Assembly: GCF_003260195.1 (NCBI RefSeq)
Contig: NZ_QEIH01000010.1
Span: forward strand, 62,001-126,000
DNA from: Lutibacter citreus
GTDB lineage: Bacteria > Bacteroidota > Bacteroidia > Flavobacteriales > Flavobacteriaceae
Length of the DNA: 64,000 nucleotides
Reading direction: 5' to 3'
The notes beneath the pieces were generated by a model that ran no database searches, had not been told where the DNA came from, and was given only the letters and a program-made list of their open reading frames with translations. Each line of letters starts with the position of its first letter. Within the stretch, counting starts at the first letter, position 1. A program made the translations under genes and the position numbers. Below are positions 17,233 through 26,323 of this stretch, piece by piece.

Positions 17233-19701
17233 ATGAAGAAAATACTAATTCTACTAATCTTAATAGGTTTTCAGGTTTGTGCTCAGACTTCGAATACAAG
17301 AGATGTAATTCCATTTAATCAAAACTGGAAATTTGCAAGATTTGGTGAAATGCCTGATGGTTCTGAAAAAGAAGAATTAGAAGGCATTTTTGAAACAAAT
17401 TTTGATGATTCGGATTGGCGTAAATTAAATTTACCGCATGACTGGGGAATAGAAGGACCTTTTAGAAAAGACCTTCCTAATCGTACTGGTAAATTACCTT
17501 GGCCAGGTATTGGTTGGTATCGAAAATCATTTCAATCACCAAATTCAGACAAAGGAAAGCGTGTTTTTATTGAGTTTGATGGGGCAATGTCGGGAACTAC
17601 AGTTTGGCTTAATGGATGTTATGTTGGAGAATGGCCTTATGGATATTCTTCGTTTAGATTTGAAATTACACACCAGCTAAAAGTAGGAGAGGGAAATAAG
17701 ATAGCAGTGCGCCTTAATAATAAAAATGAATCTTCACGTTGGTATCCTGGAGGAGGAATCTATCGAAATGTGCGTTTGGTAAGAGTAAACCCTATTCACA
17801 TTGATCATTGGGGAGTTTTTGTTTCTACGTCTGAAGTAACTAATAATGAGGCTACAGTAAAAATAGAAACTCAGATTAAGAATCTAGATACTGATATTGA
17901 AGTAAAACATGAAATTTCGAAAATAAATTCAACTCAAATTGTAGCTAGAGCCACTGGAAGGTATGCCAAAATTACGCTAAACAATCCAAGGCTTTGGTCT
18001 TTAGATTCTCCAAATATGTATAAAGTTACTTCTAAGGTTTTCAAAGATGGAGTACAAAAAGATGAGGTAGTCAATACTTTTGGAGTTCGTAGTATAAAAT
18101 ACACTGCAGAAGGTTTCTTCTTAAATGGCAAAAAAACGAAGCTGAATGGTGTTTGTATGCATTCCGATTTGGGACCTTTGGGAATGGCTGTTAATACTCG
18201 TGCGATGGAAAGGCAAATTGAAATTCTACAATCTTTTGGTTGTAATGCTATTAGAACTTCACATAACCCACCAGCACCAGAGTATTTAGATTTATGTGAT
18301 AAAATGGGAATGTTGGTACAAGTTGAAGCTTTTGATTCTTGGAGACACGAGAAAACGCAAAATGACTATTCTAATCATTTTGGAGCTTGGCACCAGCGAG
18401 ACTTACAAGCAATGGTAAAAAGAGATCGTAATCATCCATCTGTTATTATGTGGAGTACGGGTAATGAGGTTCGTGAAGAGCGTCACTTTGATAGTAATCC
18501 TATGGTTACCATGTTAGCAGGTGTTATAAAAGATGAAGATCCTACAAGACCTGTTTCTTTTGGTTGCAGTAATGCTACAGCTGCTTTAAATGGTTTTGGT
18601 GCAAAAGCAGAGGTTATGGGAGTAAACTATAAGCCTGAACTATACGGACAAATTCGTGAAAAATTTCCAAATATGCCTTTATATGCAAGTGAGACAACAT
18701 CGAGTATTAGCTCAAGAGGAGAATATTTTTTCCCGGTTTCTGAAGTTCAAAGAGAAGGAGTAGGAGGTTATTTTCAAGTAAGTGATTATGGGTTATATGC
18801 TTCTCCTAATGGTTATCCAGCCGATGTAGAATTTAAAGCTCAGGATATGAATCCTTTTGTGATTGGAGAGTTTGTTTGGACTGGTTTTGATTATATAGGA
18901 GAACCTACACCTTTTAATAAAGACAAAACAAACCTTCTAAATTATACAGATGTAACTCAAAGAGAACGTGTAAAAGCAGAGATGGCAAAATTAGGGAAAC
19001 AAATTCCTCCGCGTAGCTCATATTTTGGTATTGTAGATTTATGTGGGTTTCCTAAAGACCGCTATTATTTATATCAATCCAGGTGGAAACCAGAATTACC
19101 AATGGCACATATTTTACCACATTGGAATTGGGAGGATAGAATAGGAAAAGTAACTCCAGTGCATGTGTATACTTCAGGTGATGAAGCTGAGCTTTTCTTA
19201 AACGGAGAATCTCTAGGGCGTAAGAAAAAAGGAAAATATGAATACCGATTAGGTTGGAATGATGTAGTTTATAAACCTGGTAACTTAAAAGTAGTTTCCT
19301 ATAAAAATGGAAATAAATGGGCTGAAGAAACTATTAAAACAACAGGTAAAGTTGAAAAAATAGAACTTAAAGCTGATCGTTCAAATATTATTGCTGATGG
19401 TAAAGATTTGTGTTTTGTTACTGTTCGTGTAACGGATTCTAATGGAGTTACCGTTCCTAGAACCCATAATTTAGTGAAATTCACATTAAAAGGTCCAGGA
19501 GAAATAATAGCAATAGGTAATGGAGATTCAACAGACTTGGAACCGTTTCAGTCTAATAAACGAAAAGTATTTAACGGGTTAGCATTGGTTATTATTAGAA
19601 CAAAAAATGGGGAATCAGGTAAACTTGAATTGTTAGCTGAGTCTGCAGAGTTGAAGATGTCAAAATTGGAAATAAAAGTAAATAAAGAAATAAAACGGTA
19701 A
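17233..19701 (+). CDS. GH2 beta-galactosidase-like enzyme
   Basis: An 822-residue GH2 protein with a signal peptide ending near VCA-Q18. Jelly-roll domain about 25-185 (with SRWYPGGGIYRNV), Ig-like domain 185-290, TIM barrel about 292-605. Acid/base E412 in MWSTGNEV and nucleophile E487 in LYASETTSS. Two C-terminal beta domains follow: one with EAELFLNGESLG and one Big-like domain with ADGKDLCFVTV. This architecture is that of Bacteroidetes PUL beta-galactosidases. It probably removes terminal beta-galactose from desulfated oligosaccharides. It is tightly coupled to the upstream MFS gene and precedes a sulfatase by 64 bp. Confidence 0.88.
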   Translation: MKKILILLILIGFQVCAQTSNTRDVIPFNQNWKFARFGEMPDGSEKEELEGIFETNFDDSDWRKLNLPHDWGIEGPFRKDLPNRTGKLPWPGIGWYRKSFQSPNSDKGKRVFIEFDGAMSGTTVWLNGCYVGEWPYGYSSFRFEITHQLKVGEGNKIAVRLNNKNESSRWYPGGGIYRNVRLVRVNPIHIDHWGVFVSTSEVTNNEATVKIETQIKNLDTDIEVKHEISKINSTQIVARATGRYAKITLNNPRLWSLDSPNMYKVTSKVFKDGVQKDEVVNTFGVRSIKYTAEGFFLNGKKTKLNGVCMHSDLGPLGMAVNTRAMERQIEILQSFGCNAIRTSHNPPAPEYLDLCDKMGMLVQVEAFDSWRHEKTQNDYSNHFGAWHQRDLQAMVKRDRNHPSVIMWSTGNEVREERHFDSNPMVTMLAGVIKDEDPTRPVSFGCSNATAALNGFGAKAEVMGVNYKPELYGQIREKFPNMPLYASETTSSISSRGEYFFPVSEVQREGVGGYFQVSDYGLYASPNGYPADVEFKAQDMNPFVIGEFVWTGFDYIGEPTPFNKDKTNLLNYTDVTQRERVKAEMAKLGKQIPPRSSYFGIVDLCGFPKDRYYLYQSRWKPELPMAHILPHWNWEDRIGKVTPVHVYTSGDEAELFLNGESLGRKKKGKYEYRLGWNDVVYKPGNLKVVSYKNGNKWAEETIKTTGKVEKIELKADRSNIIADGKDLCFVTVRVTDSNGVTVPRTHNLVKFTLKGPGEIIAIGNGDSTDLEPFQSNKRKVFNGLALVIIRTKNGESGKLELLAESAELKMSKLEIKVNKEIKR

Positions 19702-19765
19702 ACGTTATTAGTAAATTAAAACCGCATAAGTTGCGGGTGAATTATATAAATTTAAAGATGTTAAA

Positions 19766-21361
19766 ATGAAAAATATTTGGTTTTTAAGATTGATAATAGC
19801 GTGTTTGTTTGTTTCATGTGCACATAATAAAAAGAAGGAAGAGAGTAACTTAAAAGATAGTCGCCCCAATATTTTATGGATTACAATTGAAGATTGGAGT
19901 CCAGATTTATCATGTTATGGAACAAAGGGAATTTCTACTCCCAATGTAGATAAATTAGCGTCGGAAGGTATTCGTTATGAAAACGCATTCACAACATCAC
20001 CAGTTTGTTCTACTTCTCGTTCTGCTATGATGACTGGTTTTTATCAGAACTATATTGGAGCTAATCAACACCGCTCCCATGATAAAAAGCCATTACCATT
20101 TGGTATTAAACCAATTCCACATTTATTAAAAGAAGCAGGTTATTATACATCTATAATGAGTTGGAAAACAGATTGTAATTTTATTCCAAATACTAGAGGT
20201 GAGCTTTTTACAGACACTTCTGATTATACAAAAGATGGTAAAATAGGTTGGAGAAATAGAGAAAAAGGTCAACCTTTTTTTGCTAGAGTTACTTTTGGAG
20301 GAACACATCGTTCTTGGCGTCGTGATCCAGAAAATCCAATCGATATAAAGGATGTAGAGATACCTCCTTATTATGTAGATAATGAATTTATAAGACGTGA
20401 CTGGGCAAACGGTTTAGAACAAATGCAATTGGTAGATAGACAAATTGGAGAACTTTTACAAAAACTAGAAGATGATGGTTTGGCAGATAATACTATTGTG
20501 TTTTTTATAGGAGATCACGGTCGCTGTCATATTAGAGGGAAACAATTTTTATATGATGGAGGTATTCATATTCCAATGATTATGAAATACCCAGGTAAGG
20601 TAAAACCTAATCAAGTAAATAATAATATGGTAATGTCTATAGATATATGTGCTACAATACTTGAAGCTGCTGGTGTAACTCCTAACGTTGCTTTGCATGG
20701 GAAAAGCCTTTTTAGTAAAGATGTTAAAAATCGAAAATATGTATTTGCTGCCAGAGATAAAATGGATGAAACACATGATGCAATTCGTGCAATACGTTCA
20801 AAAGAATTTAAGTTAATTCATAATTTAATGCCTGAACGTCCTTGGTGTCAGTTAAATCAATATAAAGAGTCAGCGTATCCTGTATTGGCTGAAATGAATA
20901 TTTTAAATTTGAAGGGAAAATTAAATCCAGTTCAAGCTGCTTTTTTTGCGCCTACAAAACCCGAATTTGAATTATTTGATTTATCTAAAGATCCTTTTGA
21001 AATAAACAATGTAGCCAACAATTCAGAATATGCAGATATTAAATTAAATTTACTTTCTGAATTAAACAATTGGAGAGAAAATGTGATTAATGATAAAGGG
21101 GTATCTGATGAGTTTCGTGCACTTGGCATATTTCCTGATTTATGTCCTACGGCTACTGTAGGAGAATGGGTTATTTTAAATCAAGATAAGTATGATTTTA
21201 ATAAATATGGTTGGCCAGCGTGGTATCCAACAAGAACCTTAGAAGAATGGGAAAAAGCTCGTGCCATATGGGAACCTTATGTTTTAAGAAGTGCAACCGA
21301 TGAATTTTATGAGCCGGTAATTTCTTTTACAAAAAACAAGAATAAAAAGAAGAAGAAATAA
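19766..21361 (+). CDS. S1 sulfatase, SGSH-like, with unusual CSTSR site, lipoprotein
   Basis: A 531-residue sulfatase of the N-sulfoglucosamine sulfohydrolase-like clade. Lipoprotein signal ends at FVSC (Cys18). The catalytic site is C81-S-T-S-R85: Thr occupies the position normally held by Pro or Ala in the maturation rule. The first metal motif is IEDWSPD instead of the usual DD, and a KTDCNF segment replaces GKWHLG; both are clade traits shared with the protein at 29921 (CEDISPY, KTDYQF). GDHGR provides the late metal ligands. The C terminus is very lysine-rich. Known relatives act on heparan N-sulfate or other sulfated sugars; no specificity is claimed. It is the last gene before a strong terminator. 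Confidence 0.88.
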   Translation: MKNIWFLRLIIACLFVSCAHNKKKEESNLKDSRPNILWITIEDWSPDLSCYGTKGISTPNVDKLASEGIRYENAFTTSPVCSTSRSAMMTGFYQNYIGANQHRSHDKKPLPFGIKPIPHLLKEAGYYTSIMSWKTDCNFIPNTRGELFTDTSDYTKDGKIGWRNREKGQPFFARVTFGGTHRSWRRDPENPIDIKDVEIPPYYVDNEFIRRDWANGLEQMQLVDRQIGELLQKLEDDGLADNTIVFFIGDHGRCHIRGKQFLYDGGIHIPMIMKYPGKVKPNQVNNNMVMSIDICATILEAAGVTPNVALHGKSLFSKDVKNRKYVFAARDKMDETHDAIRAIRSKEFKLIHNLMPERPWCQLNQYKESAYPVLAEMNILNLKGKLNPVQAAFFAPTKPEFELFDLSKDPFEINNVANNSEYADIKLNLLSELNNWRENVINDKGVSDEFRALGIFPDLCPTATVGEWVILNQDKYDFNKYGWPAWYPTRTLEEWEKARAIWEPYVLRSATDEFYEPVISFTKNKNKKKKK

Positions 21362-21789
21362 TTATATTCAGGATGATTTGAGATTAAAAAATAATCTTGT
21401 AAATAGTTAAAAGTATAGGTGTTTAAATAAAAACAAAAACGGAATAAAGCCAAAATTATAGTTTCATTGGGTCACTATTTATAGTATAATGATGTTAAGG
21501 TTATGTTTCTGTCATTATACCTGAAGTTATATTTAGATAAACGTCTTTAAAACATAATTTTGTTTTAAAGACGTTTATTATTAAAACTCAATATGTGCAT
21601 CTTACCGTTATTTAATGTTAACTATAATTGTATTTAGGATTAGGGAATAAGGTTGTATATAAATATTGGGATGACGAATTTAAAAGTCTCATTTTATGTG
21701 CTTTAATTTATTAAATGTATAGATTAATAAATTTTTTTACCGGAGAGTAAAGGATATTCAAATGTTACTAATAGAAAATAATTAAATTT
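21362..21789. other. Intergenic gap of 428 bp between convergent genes
   Basis: Apart from the 17-bp-stem hairpin annotated separately, no open frame, repeat or recognisable remnant is seen. The sequence is strongly AT-rich on both sides of the hairpin. Confidence 0.7.
21537..21578. terminator. Bidirectional hairpin terminator between convergent units
   Basis: A perfect 17-bp stem (21537-21553 with 21562-21578; core ACGTCTTTAAAAC) and an 8-nt AT loop. It lies between the sulfatase ending at 21361 and the end of the minus-strand regulator at 21790, with T-rich sequence on one side and A-rich on the other, as expected for a terminator serving both directions. Confidence 0.75.
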
Positions 21790-22926
21790 TTATTCCAATA
21801 CTTCTATCTGAATTAATTTAGATTCTAATTCTGTTCTTTTGTAACCTGTAACTTCAAATAAAGCATTAAAAGATTCTCCATTTTTAACAAATTCATGATT
21901 AAACTTTTTAAGCCATACTTCATTGGTGAAATTACGCACAGTTGCTATTACGCCGATATCATGGTTAGAGGAGAAAAATAATACATTATTACCATTATCC
22001 ATTTTTCTATAAGAAACCATAGCATATTCAAGAGCTTTATCTGTAAGCACTTTGTTGAAGTAGTTAATCGTATCATTTTTAGTGTAATATTGAAAACTAC
22101 CTTTATTGGTTTTAAAAACTTTGCTGTTATCCAAAAAAAGATTTTTAGATTGATGAAGGCAATTATATTGACCAATAAATATTAGGTTCTTTTTCTTTAA
22201 ATCATCGTATTTAAAATCACTTTCTAGTTCAACAGAAAAGTCAGTGTCATTTTTAAGAAACAGTTTAGTAAGAGAATGAATTGCAACGGGAGCCATTTTA
22301 GTAATATAGGAAAAGGTTGCAGGATTATAACTTGTATCCTTTACTTGGTTTTGGTATTCATTTAATTCCGATTTATCATCAACGTTTAATATGTATGTAA
22401 ATAAAATATTATCACCTTCTTTTTTTGATACTATAAATTGATCGGAAATAAAGCATATTGTTTCATTAGAAGAGTTAAAAAAGGAAGTCCAAATATTATC
22501 TTTTTCTTCAAAAGGATTTAAGTAAATAGCAGCAATAATTAATGCTATAACAATAGGTGTTGCTATTTTCCACCAAGATAGTTTAGTTTTAGTTGAAATT
22601 TGTTCTTCAACAAAATTCAAATTATACTGCCCTTTTTTTATTTCAAATTTTAGTTCATCAAATTTACCATCATTTTTATAATACTCTTCTAGTTTTTGAC
22701 GAAGTTTATACATATAAACTCTGACCTTACTATTTCTTTCATCAGGATTATAATCTTTTTCAAATAGTTCAAAACCTATTACTTGTTCTTTCACAAAAGA
22801 GTCATCCAAAGCTTTTTCAACTAGAAAATTCAACAAACGAATATTTCTACCTGAATTTATGAATTGGTCGCTTTTGCAAATTTTATCTAAGTTGTAGGCT
22901 ATTTTTTGTTTATTGAGTTTATTCAT
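21790..22926 (-). CDS. ToxR/CadC-like membrane-anchored winged-helix regulator (predicted)
   Basis: A 378-residue protein and the only minus-strand gene. Residues 8-105 look like an OmpR/SARP-type winged helix: DYNPDERNSKVRVYMYKL and then IKKGQYNLNF match the recognition helix and wing pattern in which a V-x-V-x-x-x-x-L-R-x-K-L helix is followed by a G-x-Y hairpin. One hydrophobic helix follows at 119-136, preceded by lysines and followed by acidic residues, so the N terminus should be inside and residues 137-378 outside the inner membrane. The outer domain is not recognised. There is no kinase or receiver domain, so it would be a one-component transmembrane sensor. It is divergent from the sulfatase at 23168, with an 11-bp tandem repeat cluster between them. 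No internal Met is available before residue 72, which fixes the start. Confidence 0.68.
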   Translation of the reverse strand: MNKLNKQKIAYNLDKICKSDQFINSGRNIRLLNFLVEKALDDSFVKEQVIGFELFEKDYNPDERNSKVRVYMYKLRQKLEEYYKNDGKFDELKFEIKKGQYNLNFVEEQISTKTKLSWWKIATPIVIALIIAAIYLNPFEEKDNIWTSFFNSSNETICFISDQFIVSKKEGDNILFTYILNVDDKSELNEYQNQVKDTSYNPATFSYITKMAPVAIHSLTKLFLKNDTDFSVELESDFKYDDLKKKNLIFIGQYNCLHQSKNLFLDNSKVFKTNKGSFQYYTKNDTINYFNKVLTDKALEYAMVSYRKMDNGNNVLFFSSNHDIGVIATVRNFTNEVWLKKFNHEFVKNGESFNALFEVTGYKRTELESKLIQIEVLE

Positions 22927-22933
22927 TTCGAAA

Positions 22934-22941
22934 CAAATATA
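22934..22941 (-). promoter_or_regulatory. Candidate -7 element for the membrane regulator
   Basis: On the minus strand the sequence reads TATATTTG, a perfect match to the Bacteroidetes -7 consensus TAnnTTTG. No TTTG is found at the proper -33 distance. It lies so close to the ATG that the transcript would be nearly leaderless, which makes this call tentative. Confidence 0.3.
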
Positions 22942-23027
22942 GCAAAAAACAGCGTTGTTGTTTTGGTTTTTCAGATTTGTTTTATTTTAGTTTAATCTCT
23001 TTGTTATATAGTGTTACAACTACGGAA

Positions 23028-23070
23028 GTAACCGTTAATTAGCGGCTATTTTACGGTTCTTTAGTGTTAA
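23028..23070. promoter_or_regulatory. 11-bp tandem repeat operator, copy 1
   Basis: Four consecutive units GTAACCGTTAA, TTAGCGGCTAT, TTTACGGTTCT and TTAGTGTTAA repeat with 11-, 11- and 10-bp spacing of the GTT core, about one helical turn each. 32 of the first 36 bases are identical to a second copy at 61731-61773. Direct repeats at 11-bp spacing are typical binding sites of OmpR/PhoB-type winged-helix proteins, and the adjacent gene encodes such a domain. It lies between the divergent regulator and the sulfatase at 23168. Confidence 0.72.
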
Positions 23071-23096
23071 ATTCAGTTATCAATAAATTAGGGGCT

Positions 23097-23104
23097 TAAC
23101 TTGG
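23097..23104 (+). promoter_or_regulatory. Candidate -7 element for the 23168 transcription unit
   Basis: TAACTTGG matches the TAnnTTTG consensus at all but one fixed position. It starts 34 bp after the conserved core of the tandem repeat, exactly as does the candidate -7 before susC. A -33 box is poor, which fits a promoter that needs an activator. Confidence 0.4.
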
Positions 23105-23167
23105 GGCTAAAATTGATTTTTTTTGATAAAATTAAAAACTGTTTAAAAAATTATATAATACTAGTAA

Positions 23168-24670
23168 ATGAAAAAATCAATAATAATTCTGTTTCTAGGA
23201 ATATTCTGTGTTTTATCTTGTAAATCTCCCTCAAAAGAAGAGCAAGAAAAACCAAACGTAATAATAATTTATACAGACGATGTTGGGTATGGTGATATTG
23301 GAGCTTACGGAGCTAAACTAATTAAAACACCTAACATTGATAAATTGGCTGAAGAAGGAATCCGATTTACTGATGGTCATTGTGCTGCTTCAACATGTAG
23401 CCCATCACGTTACTCTTTATTAACTGGTGACATGGGGTTTCGAAAGGATATTGGTATTCAAGGGATAAATGGAAAATTGGCTATTGATACTAAAAAGTTT
23501 ACACTGCCTAAATTATTCAAGAAAGCTGGCTACAGTACTGCTGTAGTAGGGAAATGGCATTTGGGACTGGGTGATGGAAATGTAGACTGGAATAAAGAAA
23601 TAAGTCCAGGTCCTTTGGATATAGGTTTTGATTACAATTTTTTAGTTCCAGCAACTAATGATAGGTCTCCATTTGTGTATGTTGAAAACCGTAAAGTTTA
23701 TAATCATAACGCTCAAGATCCAATTACTGTTACCAAAAGAGGTAAACGAATCCCAGATTCTGTTCCAGGGACTAAATATCCAGAAGCAAAATTAAATCCA
23801 GAGGCAATTACCTTATACAATGGAGATGATCAACATAGTGGTTCTGTAATAAATGGCGTGGGTAGAATTGGTTATATGAAGGGCGGAAAAGAAGCCATGT
23901 GGGATGATTATAATATGCCTAAAGTAATATTGGAGAAAGCTACAAAGTTTGTCGAAAAAAATAAGGAAAAGCCTTTCTTTTTATTTCTTACAAGCTGCGA
24001 TATTCATGCACCACGAATGCCACATCCAAGATTTCAGGGAACTACAACTTTAGGAATGCGAGGTGATAATGTAGTTCAATTGGATTGGTTTGTAGGAGAA
24101 GTGATGACTATGCTTAAAAAACAAAACATCGATGAAAATACGATGGTTATTTTTACTAGTGATAATGGACCTGTAATTATTGATGGATACCAAGATGGTT
24201 CTATTGAAGGAGGTCATAAACCTGCTGGAATTTACAGTGGTGGAAAATATGGAATTGAAGAAGGAGGAACAAGAGTGCCTTTTATTGTTCATTGGCCTTC
24301 ACAAATAGATACTAAGGTGTCTGATGCTTTGGTAAGTCAAGTTGATTTTATGGCTTCTTTTGGAGAATTTCTTAATATCGATATACCTAAGAATGAGGCT
24401 GCTGATAGTCGAGCGTATTGGAAAACCTTTATCGGAAAAGAAGATAAAGGAACGGATATGATTCTTGAACAGGATAATAGAGGTTATAACTTGGCACTAA
24501 GATTAGGTGATATGAAATACACTAAAATGAAAGGAGGCTCTTATGAAATGTACGATTTAAAATTAGACCCAGAGGAAAAGAATAATATCATTAACAAGTA
24601 TTCTGAAAAAGCTGAAGAGTTAGATACGCTTTTAGCAAAGTATATTGAATTTCCATTGAATCATAAATAA
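23168..24670 (+). CDS. S1 sulfatase, first gene of the right-hand unit, lipoprotein
   Basis: A 500-residue sulfatase. Lipoprotein signal ends at VLSC (Cys18). Formylglycine site C77-S-P-S-R81; metal motifs YTDDVGYGD and TSDNGP; intact GKWHLG. It shares a characteristic stretch GRIGYMKGGKEAMWDD with the sulfatase at 56335 (SRIGYMKGGESAKWKD), so the two are a subgroup pair placed near the beginning and the end of the same block. It is the first + strand gene after the regulator and its tandem-repeat operator, and the next sulfatase begins 6 bp after its stop. Sulfate position unknown. Confidence 0.91.
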   Translation: MKKSIIILFLGIFCVLSCKSPSKEEQEKPNVIIIYTDDVGYGDIGAYGAKLIKTPNIDKLAEEGIRFTDGHCAASTCSPSRYSLLTGDMGFRKDIGIQGINGKLAIDTKKFTLPKLFKKAGYSTAVVGKWHLGLGDGNVDWNKEISPGPLDIGFDYNFLVPATNDRSPFVYVENRKVYNHNAQDPITVTKRGKRIPDSVPGTKYPEAKLNPEAITLYNGDDQHSGSVINGVGRIGYMKGGKEAMWDDYNMPKVILEKATKFVEKNKEKPFFLFLTSCDIHAPRMPHPRFQGTTTLGMRGDNVVQLDWFVGEVMTMLKKQNIDENTMVIFTSDNGPVIIDGYQDGSIEGGHKPAGIYSGGKYGIEEGGTRVPFIVHWPSQIDTKVSDALVSQVDFMASFGEFLNIDIPKNEAADSRAYWKTFIGKEDKGTDMILEQDNRGYNLALRLGDMKYTKMKGGSYEMYDLKLDPEEKNNIINKYSEKAEELDTLLAKYIEFPLNHK

Positions 24671-24676
24671 TATAAC

Positions 24677-26251
24677 ATGAAGAATCTTTTATTAATAATG
24701 TTTTTGTTTAGTCTAATGGCTTGTAATTCTGAACAAGAAAAGAAAATTAATAAACCTAATATCCTTTTCATACTTGCTGATGATTTAGGTTATTCGGATT
24801 TAAGCTGTATGGGTAGCGAATATTATGAAACACCAAACATTGATAAAATAGCAAAAGCTGGAATGGTATTTACTGATGGTTACGCAGGTTGCCAAGTTTG
24901 TAGTCCTTCTCGAGCTACTATTCTGACCGGACAATTTACCGCACGTCATGGGATAACCGATTGGATAGGATCGCCATCAGGAGAAGAATGGCGCGCTAAT
25001 AAACGTTATAGCAAATTACTGCCTGCTGAATATAATCACCAGTTACCTGACAAAGTGCTTACGCTTCCTGAAGCTTTTAGGCAAGAGGGATATAAAACTT
25101 TCTTTGCTGGTAAATGGCATTTAGGCGAATTGGGATCATATCCTGAAGACCATGGATTTGATATTAATAAAGGCGGCTGGGAGAGAGGCTCTCCAAGACG
25201 ACGTTATTTCTCACCTTATAGAAACCCTACTCTTGAAGATGGAGAACCTGGTGAAAATCTTTCTATGCGATTGGCAAATGAAACGATCAACTTTATGAAA
25301 GAGAATAAAAACAAACCGTTTCTAGCTTATTTATCTTTTTATGCCGTACATAGCCGAATTCAATGTGTAAAGGACAAATGGGCTAAATATAGAGACAAAG
25401 CTGAGAAAATGGGAATTGCAGAAAAGGGCTTTGAAGAAGGTGATTTATTACCAATGCGTTTGCATCAGGACAACCCTATTTATGCAGGATTAATCGAAAC
25501 CATGGATGATGCTGTTGGTGAGGTTTTAAAAGCTTTAAAAGAAAATGGATTGGATGAGAATACTATTGTTGTGTTTACTTCTGATAATGGAGGAGTAACT
25601 TCTGGCGATGATTTTTCTTCTAATTGTTTACCTTTAAAAGGAGGGAAAGGATATCAATGGGAAGGCGGTATTCGTATTCCATATATTGTTAATGTGCCTT
25701 GGATGAACTTTAAAGGACAACGAAATAATACTCCGGTAGCTGGTAGTGATTTTTATCCTACACTTTTAGATTTAGCAGGTTTACCATTGCATCCAGAAGC
25801 ACATATTGATGGGGAAAGTTTTGCAGCTGTTTTAAAAGGAGAAACACTCAATGAAAGACCTTTATATTGGCACTATCCGCATTATGGAAATCAAGGAGGT
25901 CGTCCAGTATCAATTATGAGAAAAGGAGATTGGAAATTAATTCACTATTGGGAAGATGGACACAATGAGTTGTATAATTTGACTCAAGATATCCATGAAG
26001 ATAATAACCTTATTGCAATGGAGAAGAGCAGAGGGAAACAAATGGCTCAAACGCTGATTAGTTGGTTAGATGAAGTTGGGGCTAACTATGCCAAACCAGA
26101 CCCTTTACATAATGAAGAAGTAGAACAAGAATTTATTAAAAATAACATGGCTAGTTGGATGAGTAAAATAGAGAAGATTCGTAGTGATGCTTATGCGGAA
26201 GACTGGGAACCAGACCCAACTTGGTGGGGAAGTATTCAAACTAAAGACTAA
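24677..26251 (+). CDS. S1 sulfatase, arylsulfatase A-like, lipoprotein
   Basis: A 524-residue sulfatase. Lipoprotein signal ends at LMAC (Cys16). Formylglycine site C75-S-P-S-R79; metal motifs LADDLGYSD and TSDNGG; intact GKWHLG. Late in the protein the stretch YWHYPHYGNQGGRP is typical of a widespread Bacteroidetes arylsulfatase group. No close paralogue of it is present in the window. It is coupled to the upstream sulfatase by a 6-bp gap and precedes a GH2 gene. Confidence 0.91.
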   Translation: MKNLLLIMFLFSLMACNSEQEKKINKPNILFILADDLGYSDLSCMGSEYYETPNIDKIAKAGMVFTDGYAGCQVCSPSRATILTGQFTARHGITDWIGSPSGEEWRANKRYSKLLPAEYNHQLPDKVLTLPEAFRQEGYKTFFAGKWHLGELGSYPEDHGFDINKGGWERGSPRRRYFSPYRNPTLEDGEPGENLSMRLANETINFMKENKNKPFLAYLSFYAVHSRIQCVKDKWAKYRDKAEKMGIAEKGFEEGDLLPMRLHQDNPIYAGLIETMDDAVGEVLKALKENGLDENTIVVFTSDNGGVTSGDDFSSNCLPLKGGKGYQWEGGIRIPYIVNVPWMNFKGQRNNTPVAGSDFYPTLLDLAGLPLHPEAHIDGESFAAVLKGETLNERPLYWHYPHYGNQGGRPVSIMRKGDWKLIHYWEDGHNELYNLTQDIHEDNNLIAMEKSRGKQMAQTLISWLDEVGANYAKPDPLHNEEVEQEFIKNNMASWMSKIEKIRSDAYAEDWEPDPTWWGSIQTKD

Positions 26252-26323
26252 CTATTTGTGAAAGGTTTTGAAGCAAAACGAATAAGGGAAAAGAAGATAG
26301 CAAAGGGGAAAAATAATTTGAAG

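Noticed and set aside
19722..19736. Small hairpin (CCGCA / TGCGG) between the GH2 and the next sulfatase as a terminator
   Set aside because: Only 5 bp of stem and no T run; the genes are 64 bp apart and likely cotranscribed.
26258..26323. GTG start 66 bp upstream of the GH2 lipoprotein gene
   Set aside because: It would place 22 charged residues before a good lipoprotein signal; the ATG at 26324 gives a normal signal peptide.
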